A DNA stretch of 17,950 bases, from NCBI GenBank assembly GCA_031281765.1, contig JAITEX010000091.1, forward strand, positions 1-17,950. Direction: 5' to 3'. The DNA comes from Eubacteriales Family XIII. Incertae Sedis bacterium. Lineage in GTDB: Bacteria > Bacillota > Clostridia > Peptostreptococcales > Anaerovoracaceae. The translations under genes were made by a program, and so were the position numbers. Every line of letters starts with the position of its first letter. Within the stretch, counting starts at the first letter, position 1. Positions 7,386 through 13,247 of this stretch are shown in pieces. Under the pieces are notes generated by a model. That model was not told the DNA's origin and searched no databases. It worked only from the letters and a program-made list of their open reading frames with translations.

Positions 7386-8308
7386 CGGGGCAGAGCTATG
7401 ATTTGACGCGCGTCTGCGGGCCGGACGCGGAGGGCATGACCGTAAAGGGCGTGCTGCGCCGCGACGCCGGCGTATCGCGCAGGCTCATGCGGTCTATTAT
7501 CCACGGAGAAAAAGACGATGCGGGAAACCCCGGCGACGAGGCGGGCGGCGTCTTTGTAAACGGCGCGCGGGCGCGCTTTGCGGACCGGGTAAAAACGGGC
7601 GACGTCATCGGCCTTGTCTATCCGCGCGAAACCACCTATATGCAGCCCGAAGATATACCGCTTGAAATCCTCTATGAGGACGAGGACCTGCTCGCGCTGA
7701 ACAAGCAGCCGGGCATTGTGGTACACCCGACAAAGGGCCATCCGTCCGGGACTGTTGCGAACGGGATCGCGCGCTATATGGCGGAGCGCGGCGAGGCGTA
7801 CCGCCCGCGTTTCGTCAACCGTCTCGATATGGATACGTCCGGCGTATTGCTTATCGGCAAGAACGCGCACGTGCAGAACGCGTTTGCGGCGCAGGCGGGC
7901 CGCGGGGAGACGGTGAAGAAGTATCTCGTCTGCGTCAGCGGGATTGTGGAAGCGGACGAGGGCGTCATCGATCTTCCGATAGCGCCCGATGATGAAGGTT
8001 CCCCTCGCAGGGTCGTGCGCGGGGACGGAGCGCCGTCGGTGACGCGGTTCAAAGTTCTGTCAAGGAAACCGATTGATGCCGCCTATACCGCGCTCGAAGT
8101 GACGATTGAAACCGGCCGCACGCATCAGATACGCGTCCATTTTTCGCATCTCGGCCACCCCGTGCTCGGCGATAGCCTCTATGGTTCCGAAAGCGCTTTG
8201 ACGAGGCAGGTCCTGCACGCCCGAAGCCTTGAATTTACTCATCCTCGCACCGGTGAGCGCCTCAAAATTATCGCTCCTTTGCCCGGGGATATATATGCAT
8301 TTTTTTGA
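7382..8308 (+). CDS. RluA/RluD-family rRNA pseudouridine synthase
   Basis: The enzyme isomerises specific uridines, probably in 23S rRNA, to pseudouridine. The 308 residues comprise an N-terminal S4-like RNA-binding part (about 15-85) and the RluA catalytic domain. The catalytic aspartate is D149 in NRLDMDTSGVLLIGK at 146-160; Asn precedes Arg where many family members have His. The flanking motifs LNKQPGIVVHPTKGH at 106-120 and TGRTHQIRVH confirm the family. The exact target uridine, and hence rluD against other names, cannot be decided. The start is the ATG of the ATGA overlap with nadK, indicating coupled translation. Its stop at 8306-8308 lies in the possible ArgR box of the arc operon, and no clear terminator follows. 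Confidence 0.93.
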   Translation: MTGQSYDLTRVCGPDAEGMTVKGVLRRDAGVSRRLMRSIIHGEKDDAGNPGDEAGGVFVNGARARFADRVKTGDVIGLVYPRETTYMQPEDIPLEILYEDEDLLALNKQPGIVVHPTKGHPSGTVANGIARYMAERGEAYRPRFVNRLDMDTSGVLLIGKNAHVQNAFAAQAGRGETVKKYLVCVSGIVEADEGVIDLPIAPDDEGSPRRVVRGDGAPSVTRFKVLSRKPIDAAYTALEVTIETGRTHQIRVHFSHLGHPVLGDSLYGSESALTRQVLHARSLEFTHPRTGERLKIIAPLPGDIYAFF

Positions 8309-8321
8309 ATAATTATTTTGC
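8304..8321 (+). promoter_or_regulatory. Possible ArgR/AhrC (ARG) box upstream of arcA
   Basis: Against the ARG-box consensus (WNTGAATWWWWATTCANW), the left half TGAAT and the AATT centre match exactly. The right half gives ATT and then mismatches at C, A and the final W. The site overlaps the rluD stop codon and abuts the arcA -35. Its centre would lie about 44 bp before the predicted start, a position fit for an activator. The centre is AT-rich, so chance is possible. Confidence 0.35.
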
Positions 8322-8350
8322 TTGCCGAAGCACCCGCAATATATTATGAT
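8322..8350 (+). promoter_or_regulatory. Promoter of the arcA-arcC operon
   Basis: TTGCCG (8322-8327) and TATGAT (8345-8350) are 17 bp apart, a good sigma-A-type match. Transcription would start near 8357 and leave a leader of about 60 nt. A TTGACA at 8378-8383 downstream has no usable -10 at the right distance, because that position falls on the ribosome binding site. Confidence 0.6.
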
Positions 8351-8404
8351 AGGGGTAAGATATAGTTAGATAAAAATTTGACATAGTCCTTTTCGTGTCT
8401 TATG

Positions 8405-8409
8405 GAGGT
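8405..8409 (+). promoter_or_regulatory. Ribosome binding site deciding a TTG start for arcA
   Basis: GGAGG lies seven bases before a TTG at 8417. The in-frame ATG at 8402 overlaps the site itself and has no site of its own. The TTG start gives the usual arginine deiminase N-terminus (a few residues, then VRSEIGKLKTVLLHKPG). Confidence 0.85.
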
Positions 8410-8416
8410 AACAAAA

Positions 8417-9649
8417 TTGAGTGAAAGCGTAAAATTGAATGTCCGATCCGAAATCGGAAAATTAAAAACCGTGCTCCTGCACAAGCCCGGCCGGGAACTC
8501 GACAAACTGACGCCTGACCTGCTGCGCGCGCTATTGTTCGACGATATTCCGTGGCTGCAGCAGATGCGCGCGGAGCATGATGAATTTGCGGACATTCTGC
8601 GCGGCCGCGGTGTGGAAGTCCTGTATGTCGAAAAACTGCTGACGGAAGTCCTCGCTGACAAGGCTGTGAAACGGCAGTTTGCGCGGGACATCATACAGCT
8701 GTCCCATATAGAAAACGAGTCGCTGCAGGAAGCCCTTGTGAAATATATCTCCGCGAAAAGCGCCGCCGATGTGACGGATGTCGCCATAGCCGGGCTGATG
8801 AAGTCGGAGGCCGAGGACCTGGATTATGAGATGAATCTCTGGAGTTACTTCACGGAGGACTATCCGATGTACATCGACCCGGTTCCGAATCTCTACTTCA
8901 CGCGCGACCCGGCGGCCGTTATCGGGAACGGTTTCTGCATCAACAAGATGTTTACGGAGGCGCGCCGGCGCGAGCCGCTGCTTATCAGGTATATCTATGA
9001 ACATCACCCGGTTTTCGCCGAGAACAAGGGCCTGATCTGGTACGATGAAAAGCATAAGTCCAATATAGAGGGCGGCGACACGCTCATACTTTCGAAAGAC
9101 GTGGTCGCCATCGGCTGTAGCCAGCGTACGTCCGCCGGCGCTATTGAGACGCTCGCGAAAAAATTGTTTGCCGAGTACCCCGGTTTGCGGGAGGTCCTCG
9201 CGATACAGATCCCCGCGCTGCGTGAATTCATGCATCTCGATACGGTATTCACGATGATAGACCATGATGTCTTTACGGTGTACCCGGGCATTATCGACCG
9301 TATACAGGTCTACCGCATTATGCCGGGCGCGAACGGCGAGGTGAAAATCAAAATTGAGGCCGATCTCTCCAGCGCGCTGAAAAACAGCCTCGGACTCGGC
9401 TCCGTGCGCATGATAGAAAGCGGCGGCGGCGATGAGATCTCAGCCGCGCGCGAGCAATGGAACGACAGCACGAACACGCTCGCGATCGAACCGGGCGTGG
9501 TCGTGACCTATTCGCGGAACGAACGCACGAATGAGTCTCTGCGCGAAAGCGGCGTCGAAGTGCTTGAAATCAACGGTTCGGAGCTCGCGAGGGGCAGAGG
9601 CGGCCCGCGCTGCATGAGCTGTCCGCTTGAACGTGAAGAGTTGGAATAA
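8417..9649 (+). CDS. arcA: Arginine deiminase
   Basis: ArcA hydrolyses L-arginine to L-citrulline and ammonia, the first step of the arginine deiminase pathway, giving energy and acid resistance in anaerobes. From the TTG start it has 410 residues, the usual length. Active-site residues are all present: D164 in FTRDP, E218 and D221 in EGGD, H273 and D275 in HLDTVFT, and the nucleophile C399 in GRGGPRCMSCPLER near the C-terminus. The N-terminal SEIGKLKTVLLHKPGREL is a family signature. The start was set by GGAGG at 8405-8409. arcC follows after 18 bp. A promoter and a possible ArgR site lie upstream. arcB (ornithine carbamoyltransferase) and an arginine/ornithine antiporter are not adjacent. 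Confidence 0.97.
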   Translation: MSESVKLNVRSEIGKLKTVLLHKPGRELDKLTPDLLRALLFDDIPWLQQMRAEHDEFADILRGRGVEVLYVEKLLTEVLADKAVKRQFARDIIQLSHIENESLQEALVKYISAKSAADVTDVAIAGLMKSEAEDLDYEMNLWSYFTEDYPMYIDPVPNLYFTRDPAAVIGNGFCINKMFTEARRREPLLIRYIYEHHPVFAENKGLIWYDEKHKSNIEGGDTLILSKDVVAIGCSQRTSAGAIETLAKKLFAEYPGLREVLAIQIPALREFMHLDTVFTMIDHDVFTVYPGIIDRIQVYRIMPGANGEVKIKIEADLSSALKNSLGLGSVRMIESGGGDEISAAREQWNDSTNTLAIEPGVVVTYSRNERTNESLRESGVEVLEINGSELARGRGGPRCMSCPLEREELE

Positions 9650-9667
9650 AGAGGCGGAGGACTGAGC

Positions 9668-10630
9668 ATGATACATAATATCGAAAATCCGCCGAGGATG
9701 GTCATTGCCCTCGGAGGCAACGCGTTACAGACGAAAGGCTCTACCGGTTCCGCCGCGGAGCAGCTCGAAGTCGTCAAGAAGACGAGCAGGTGCATCGCGG
9801 ACATCAGTATGTCCGGCTACGAGATAGCCATCGTGCACGGCAACGGCCCGCAAGTCGGGCAGATACTGCTCGCGTTCGAGACGGCCTCCGATGTGACCCC
9901 GGTGATGCCCTTCGATGTCTGCGGCGCCATGTCGCAGGGATATATCGGCTATCACCTGCAGAAGTCGCTGCGGCATGAATTCAACCTGCGCAACAAGAGC
10001 GTACCCGTCGTTTGCCTGCTGACGCAGACGGTGGTGGACGATGCGGACCCGGCGTTCCTGAAGCCGACGAAACCCGTCGGCCTCTATTATACGGAAGAAG
10101 AGGCGAAACAGCTCGAAGCCGAAAAGGGCTATCATATGGTTGAGGATTCCGGACGGGGTTGGCGGCGCGTGGTGCCGTCACCCGAACCGAAGCGCATCGT
10201 TGAGCTTGATTCCATCAAAAACCTCTGGAACTCGACCATCGTTATCGCGGTCGGCGGCGGCGGCATACCCGTCATAGAACGCCCGGACGGCGTGCTTGAA
10301 GGCGTCGACGCCGTGATAGACAAGGACCTCGCGTCCGAGCGGCTCGCCGAGGACATCGGCGCCGACGTGCTGCTTATCCTGACAGAGGTAGACAAGGTCG
10401 CAATCAATTTCGGCAAGCCGAATCAGGAGAACTTAGACCACCTGACGGTGGCTCAGGCGGCGCAGTATATCGAAGAGAAACAATTTGCTCCCGGCAGTAT
10501 GCTGCCGAAAGTCTTAGCCGCTATGCGGTTTGTGCGCGCGAACCCCGATAAGAAGGCTATCATTACCTCGCTGTTCGGCGCGATGGATGCGCTTGACGGT
10601 AAGACGGGAACGACGTTTACCTTTGCGTAG
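9668..10630 (+). CDS. arcC: Carbamate kinase
   Basis: ArcC transfers phosphate from carbamoyl phosphate to ADP, making ATP, ammonia and CO2; it is the last step of the arginine deiminase pathway. The 320 residues match the amino-acid kinase fold enzyme. Recognisable are VIALGGNALQ at about 12-21, VHGNGPQVGQI, CGAMSQGYIGYHLQ, AVGGGGIPVIE, DAVIDKDLASERLAEDIGADVLLILTEVDKV, and the C-terminal GSMLPKV with TGTTFTF. The ATG at 9668 has GGAGG at 9656-9660. The carbamoyl phosphate must come from a carbamoyltransferase encoded elsewhere, since arcB is not beside it. The TMEM175 gene follows 12 bp later. Confidence 0.97.
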   Translation: MIHNIENPPRMVIALGGNALQTKGSTGSAAEQLEVVKKTSRCIADISMSGYEIAIVHGNGPQVGQILLAFETASDVTPVMPFDVCGAMSQGYIGYHLQKSLRHEFNLRNKSVPVVCLLTQTVVDDADPAFLKPTKPVGLYYTEEEAKQLEAEKGYHMVEDSGRGWRRVVPSPEPKRIVELDSIKNLWNSTIVIAVGGGGIPVIERPDGVLEGVDAVIDKDLASERLAEDIGADVLLILTEVDKVAINFGKPNQENLDHLTVAQAAQYIEEKQFAPGSMLPKVLAAMRFVRANPDKKAIITSLFGAMDALDGKTGTTFTFA

Positions 10631-10642
10631 AATGGTGCGGTT

Positions 10643-11266
10643 ATGAGTAAGTCGAGGCTTGAAGCGTTCACGGATGGCGTTATCGCCATCGTTATCACCA
10701 TCATGGTGCTGGAACTGAAGGTTCCGAAGGAGCCTACCTTTTCCGCGCTCATGGAATCGCGCTATCACTTCCTCGTCTACTTAGTCAGCTTTTTGACGCT
10801 CGCAATTTATTGGAACAACCATCATCATTTGCTCCAGATCGCGCGCCGCATTTCCGGGCGCGTGCTCTGGTGCAATATTGTGCTGCTGTTCTTCCTCTCG
10901 CTGTTCCCGTTTACGACGGCGTGGGTGGACGAGCATTTGACGTCGCGCACGCCGGAACTGCTCTATGGCGGCGTCATGCTTGTCGCGGATATTATCTGGC
11001 TGCTGCTCGCGCAGGAACTTGTCCGTGAAAACGGTAAAGGAAGCGCCATACATGAGGCGCTGAAAGATTCAAAGAAGTCCTATATCACGATAGGGCTTAT
11101 ATTGGCCGGTCTGATTGCGGGCGTGTTCTGGCCGCCCGCCGTCATGATTATGTGCGTGCTCTCGATGCTTCCCTGGATCATCCCCGACAAAAAAATCGAA
11201 AAACATATCCGTGAAACGCTACTCGAAAAAGAGCGCTTCGAAACGTCAAAAAATATTCCCGAATAG
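10643..11266 (+). CDS. TMEM175-family (DUF1211) membrane protein, predicted potassium channel
   Basis: Bacterial TMEM175 proteins are six-helix cation channels that assemble as tetramers and conduct potassium. The 207 residues have six predicted segments, near 9-25, 43-58, 74-95, 106-123, 146-162 and 165-181. The first carries the family motif RLEAFTDGVIAIVIT (5-19), with Thr at the Ser of the usual FSD pore motif. WNNHHHLL (57-64) and LSLFPFTTAW (86-94) are further signatures. The tail after 182 is charged and cytoplasmic. It starts 12 bp after arcC and is probably in the arc transcript; its Shine-Dalgarno is weak. The last 21 bases overlap the 3' end of the convergent minus-strand gene. A link with arginine metabolism or pH balance is only suggested by the position. 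Confidence 0.85.
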   Translation: MSKSRLEAFTDGVIAIVITIMVLELKVPKEPTFSALMESRYHFLVYLVSFLTLAIYWNNHHHLLQIARRISGRVLWCNIVLLFFLSLFPFTTAWVDEHLTSRTPELLYGGVMLVADIIWLLLAQELVRENGKGSAIHEALKDSKKSYITIGLILAGLIAGVFWPPAVMIMCVLSMLPWIIPDKKIEKHIRETLLEKERFETSKNIPE

Positions 11267-11731
11267 TTTCGCGGTCAGGTCGGAATAGTTCTGAAAATCA
11301 ATGATGCCGTTCGCGCTGAGTATCTGAACGCAGAGGGCGAACGCAATCACGCCTATCACGAGAAAGGAAATCTTTTTCTTGAGGCTGAAACGCGGTTTCC
11401 CGGTATCGGCTGTGATGTCGGGCGCGGCATAGGGAGAGATGCTTTCCGCAGGCCTGATGCCAGCCAGAGCCGCGCGCTGCGCCGGCGGCGCAGAGGCCTC
11501 CGGCGTAAAATAAGCCGTGACCCAAAGGTCGTCAAGTTCGGGGGTGGAAAGCCCGGGACAGATAGATAGGCTGTCCGCCCGAATGATGACCGGCGCCGGC
11601 CCGTCTGGCGGCGTGTCAAGCTCTGCGGCTTTTGCCGCAAGCGTCTCCCGGACTTTTTGTTCGACGATCCTGTCGATATAGGCTTTCAGTTCGTCCGATA
11701 TGCCTTCGGGCATAGTGATTTTTTCTTCCAT
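11246..11731 (-). CDS. Tail-anchored membrane protein of unknown function
   Basis: I do not recognise the family. The 161 residues are arranged as a charged helix near 8-38 (ISDELKAYIDRIVEQKVRET), a Pro/Ala-rich linker at about 40-115, KKK at 118-120, one membrane segment at 121-138 (ISFLVIGVIAFALCVQIL), and a short 23-residue tail. The lysines before the segment predict N-inside, C-outside. The ATG at 11731 is preceded by AGGAG at 11746-11750, but 14 bases away, longer than usual. The next in-frame ATG at 11713 is the alternative, with GGAAG upstream. A good promoter at 11802-11830 supports the gene. The open frame continues upstream to 12196 but that part is antisense to the DUF2284 gene. 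The 3' end overlaps the TMEM175 gene by 21 bases. Confidence 0.65.
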   Translation of the reverse strand: MEEKITMPEGISDELKAYIDRIVEQKVRETLAAKAAELDTPPDGPAPVIIRADSLSICPGLSTPELDDLWVTAYFTPEASAPPAQRAALAGIRPAESISPYAAPDITADTGKPRFSLKKKISFLVIGVIAFALCVQILSANGIIDFQNYSDLTAKLFGNIF

Positions 11732-11801
11732 AGTATAGCTGCCGTCTCCTTGCCATTGGCAAAACGCGTAGTGATGGCGTCTGCTTCCCGTCAGTGCTAG
11801 T

Positions 11802-11830
11802 ATCATATCAAATAACGAATGCCTTGACAA
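11802..11830 (-). promoter_or_regulatory. Promoter for the minus-strand tail-anchored protein
   Basis: On the minus strand TTGTCA (11830-11825) and TATGAT (11807-11802) are exactly 17 bp apart. The start is predicted near 11795, giving a leader of about 64 nt. The same bases read on the + strand as TTGACA (11824-11829) have no matching -10. Confidence 0.6.
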
Positions 11831-11867
11831 ATATACGCGGTATGGCAGATGCCGGCAATGCGGGCTA

Positions 11868-11896
11868 TTGACGCCCGCCCGAACGGGCCTCATACT
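11868..11896 (+). promoter_or_regulatory. Promoter for the DUF2284 gene, predicting a leaderless transcript
   Basis: TTGACG (11868-11873) and CATACT (11891-11896) are 17 bp apart. The -10 ends six bases before the ATG at 11903, so the predicted transcription start coincides with the A of the start codon. No Shine-Dalgarno is present. An overlapping TACTAT at 11893-11898 is an alternative -10 with similar consequences. Confidence 0.5.
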
Positions 11897-11902
11897 ATAA
11901 CT

Positions 11903-12448
11903 ATGGCGAAATACGATACGACGGAACTTATACGGGAAGCTTTGGACGCGGGGTTTTCGCAGGCGGGGGAGCTGAATCTGGAAGCGCTTGTGTTCATGCC
12001 CGAGGTGCGGGATATGTGCCGCGCTGACCGTTGCAATCAATACGGCAGGAATTGGCGGTGCCCGCCGGCGTGCGGAAGCATTGAGGACGCCGCCGAACGC
12101 GCGGCGAAGTATTCCTATGGCCTTCTCGTGCAGACCATCGGTACGATGGAGGACGATTTTGACTATCAGGCGATGTTGGATACGGGAGAGCAGCACAAGC
12201 GGAATTTCGTCGATTTGATCGGGGCGCTGAAAACGCGGTATGACGATATATTGCCGATGGGGGCGGGGACCTGCAGTATCTGCACGGCCTGCGCGTACCC
12301 GGACGCGCCGTGCCGCTTCCCCGAAAAATCCTATTCGTCCATGGAAGCCTACGGCTTGTGGGTCAGCAGGGTATGCGAGATTTCCGGCATACCGTATAAC
12401 AACGGGAAGCGGACCATCACCTATACGTCCTGTTACCTGCTGAAGTAA
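11903..12448 (+). CDS. DUF2284 cysteine-rich metal-binding protein
   Basis: This is a 181-residue soluble protein with ten cysteines. The N-terminal group (C39, C44, C53, C57) is in a C-x4-C-x8-C-x3-C layout ending WRCPPACG. The second group (C124, C127, C130, C137) is CSICTACAYPDAPCRFP, ferredoxin-like in spacing. C158 and C177 follow. This pattern is that of DUF2284, predicted to bind metal or an iron-sulfur cluster; the biochemical role is unknown. I start at the ATG at 11903 instead of 11849, because a promoter lies directly before it and the upstream residues look non-coding. It has no Shine-Dalgarno. The rpmB promoter begins 30 bp after the stop, so it is probably a single-gene unit, divergent from the tail-anchored protein gene. 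Confidence 0.85.
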   Translation: MAKYDTTELIREALDAGFSQAGELNLEALVFMPEVRDMCRADRCNQYGRNWRCPPACGSIEDAAERAAKYSYGLLVQTIGTMEDDFDYQAMLDTGEQHKRNFVDLIGALKTRYDDILPMGAGTCSICTACAYPDAPCRFPEKSYSSMEAYGLWVSRVCEISGIPYNNGKRTITYTSCYLLK

Positions 12449-12478
12449 GTGCCGGCGTATTGCTGTAAATATCTCTCA

Positions 12479-12507
12479 TTGCAATCAGCGTCGTGGTATG
12501 GTAAAAT
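12479..12507 (+). promoter_or_regulatory. Promoter for rpmB
   Basis: TTGCAA (12479-12484) and TAAAAT (12502-12507) are 17 bp apart, and a TG at 12499-12500 makes an extended -10. The start is predicted near 12514, giving a leader of about 53 nt ending in a strong ribosome binding site. Confidence 0.6.
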
Positions 12508-12566
12508 TCTTGTCGCGTGTTTTTCAGCGATATATGAAATAATAAACCGCTACAGGAGGTGGAATA

Positions 12567-12758
12567 GTGTCAAGAAAATGTGATATATGCGGCAAGGGCC
12601 AGACGTCCGGCAATAATGTTTCCCACTCGAATCGCCATACGAGGCGCAAGTGGAACGCGAATATCCAAACCGTGCGCGTCAGCGAGAACGGAGCGATCAA
12701 GCGCCTCAACGTATGCACGAAGTGTCTGCGCGCAGGCAAGGTGACGCGCGCCGTCTGA
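12567..12758 (+). CDS. rpmB: 50S ribosomal protein L28
   Basis: L28 is a small structural protein of the large ribosomal subunit. The 63 residues begin with SRKCDICGKG and include SHSNRHTRRKWNANIQ, both L28 signatures. All four cysteines of the zinc-binding form are present (C5, C8, C50, C53). The start is a GTG at 12567, chosen because AGGAGG (GGAGG at 12555-12559) lies seven bases upstream. It has its own promoter and a terminator about 36 bp past the stop, so it is a one-gene unit with some possible read-through into the Asp23/Gls24 gene. The order L28-Asp23 is common in Bacillota. Confidence 0.97.
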   Translation: MSRKCDICGKGQTSGNNVSHSNRHTRRKWNANIQTVRVSENGAIKRLNVCTKCLRAGKVTRAV

Positions 12759-12794
12759 CGCCGCCCCGAGGAGCGCTACCTTACGGAAATAATT

Positions 12795-12820
12795 ATGCCG
12801 GTCTTTGTGCCGGTATTTTT
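12795..12820 (+). terminator. Rho-independent terminator of rpmB
   Basis: ATGCCGG (12795-12801) pairs with CCGGTAT (12810-12816), with one G.U pair and an 8-base loop, followed directly by four more T (12817-12820). The stem is short, so termination may be partial. The next gene's -10 begins only five bases later. Confidence 0.65.
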
Positions 12821-12821
12821 A

Positions 12822-12830
12822 TGATAAAAT
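12822..12830 (+). promoter_or_regulatory. Extended -10 before the Asp23/Gls24 gene
   Basis: TGATAAAAT fits TGnTATAAT with one mismatch. Transcription would start near 12836-12838, only 2-4 bases before the ATG at 12840. No good -35 is seen; the region where it would lie is the terminator loop. Confidence 0.4.
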
Positions 12831-12839
12831 GGTTTGGAC

Positions 12840-13247
12840 ATGAGTTATAAAGAAACGACCGAATTCGGGACTATTAAGATAAACGACGCTGTCCCCGGCG
12901 GCGCGGTAAGGCGCGTTATAGCGGATATGGAGGGCCGGGTGCTCCTTTCGACGCCGAAGGGCAGGCCGATACGCCCCCCCGCGCGCGCCGCGAATGATGA
13001 CTACAGCTTTATTGAAACGGAGTATGCGGACGGAAGCGTAGACGTCACGATTTATATCATACTGCGTTTCGGCGGCAGTATTCAGGCGGCGGTGCAAGAG
13101 GTTGCCGCCGGCGTCAGGGCGGAGCTTCCAAACGTCCTCGGCCTGAAACCGGATCTCGTCCGGATAGTCGTCACGGGCGTACAGTCCCAAAATCTTTCCA
13201 AGCGTAATATCGTAACGGAGACCTATGCCGACGCTGACGCCACATGA
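12840..13247 (+). CDS. Asp23/Gls24 family (YloU-like) protein
   Basis: Proteins of this family are small envelope-stress or membrane-associated scaffold proteins in Gram-positives (alkaline shock protein 23). From the ATG at 12840 there are 135 residues; a TTG at 12834 is an alternative. FGTIKINDAVPGGAVRRVI near the start and VDVTIYIILRFGGSIQAAVQ with VRAELPNVLGLKPDLVRIVV at about 68-110 match the family's two conserved blocks. The middle (36-55) is Pro/Arg-rich and divergent. There is no Shine-Dalgarno. It overlaps recG by 23 bases. In most Bacillota a DAK2-domain gene (yloV/fakA) lies between them; it is missing here. Confidence 0.85.
   Translation: MSYKETTEFGTIKINDAVPGGAVRRVIADMEGRVLLSTPKGRPIRPPARAANDDYSFIETEYADGSVDVTIYIILRFGGSIQAAVQEVAAGVRAELPNVLGLKPDLVRIVVTGVQSQNLSKRNIVTETYADADAT

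Noticed and set aside
8378..8383. TTGACA as the arcA -35
   Set aside because: A -10 at 17 bp would be TATGGA, overlapping the ribosome binding site; the upstream TTGCCG/TATGAT pair fits better.
11240..11262. AT-rich hairpin with six T on the minus strand at the end of the tail-anchored gene
   Set aside because: The stem is only four A-T pairs and lies before the stop codon, too weak to call a terminator.
11849..11902. Upstream ATG start for the DUF2284 gene
   Set aside because: The added 18 residues look non-coding and span the -35 and -10 of the gene's promoter.
11732..12196. N-terminal extension of the minus-strand tail-anchored protein
   Set aside because: This part is antisense to the DUF2284 gene and lies upstream of a good minus-strand promoter at 11802-11830.
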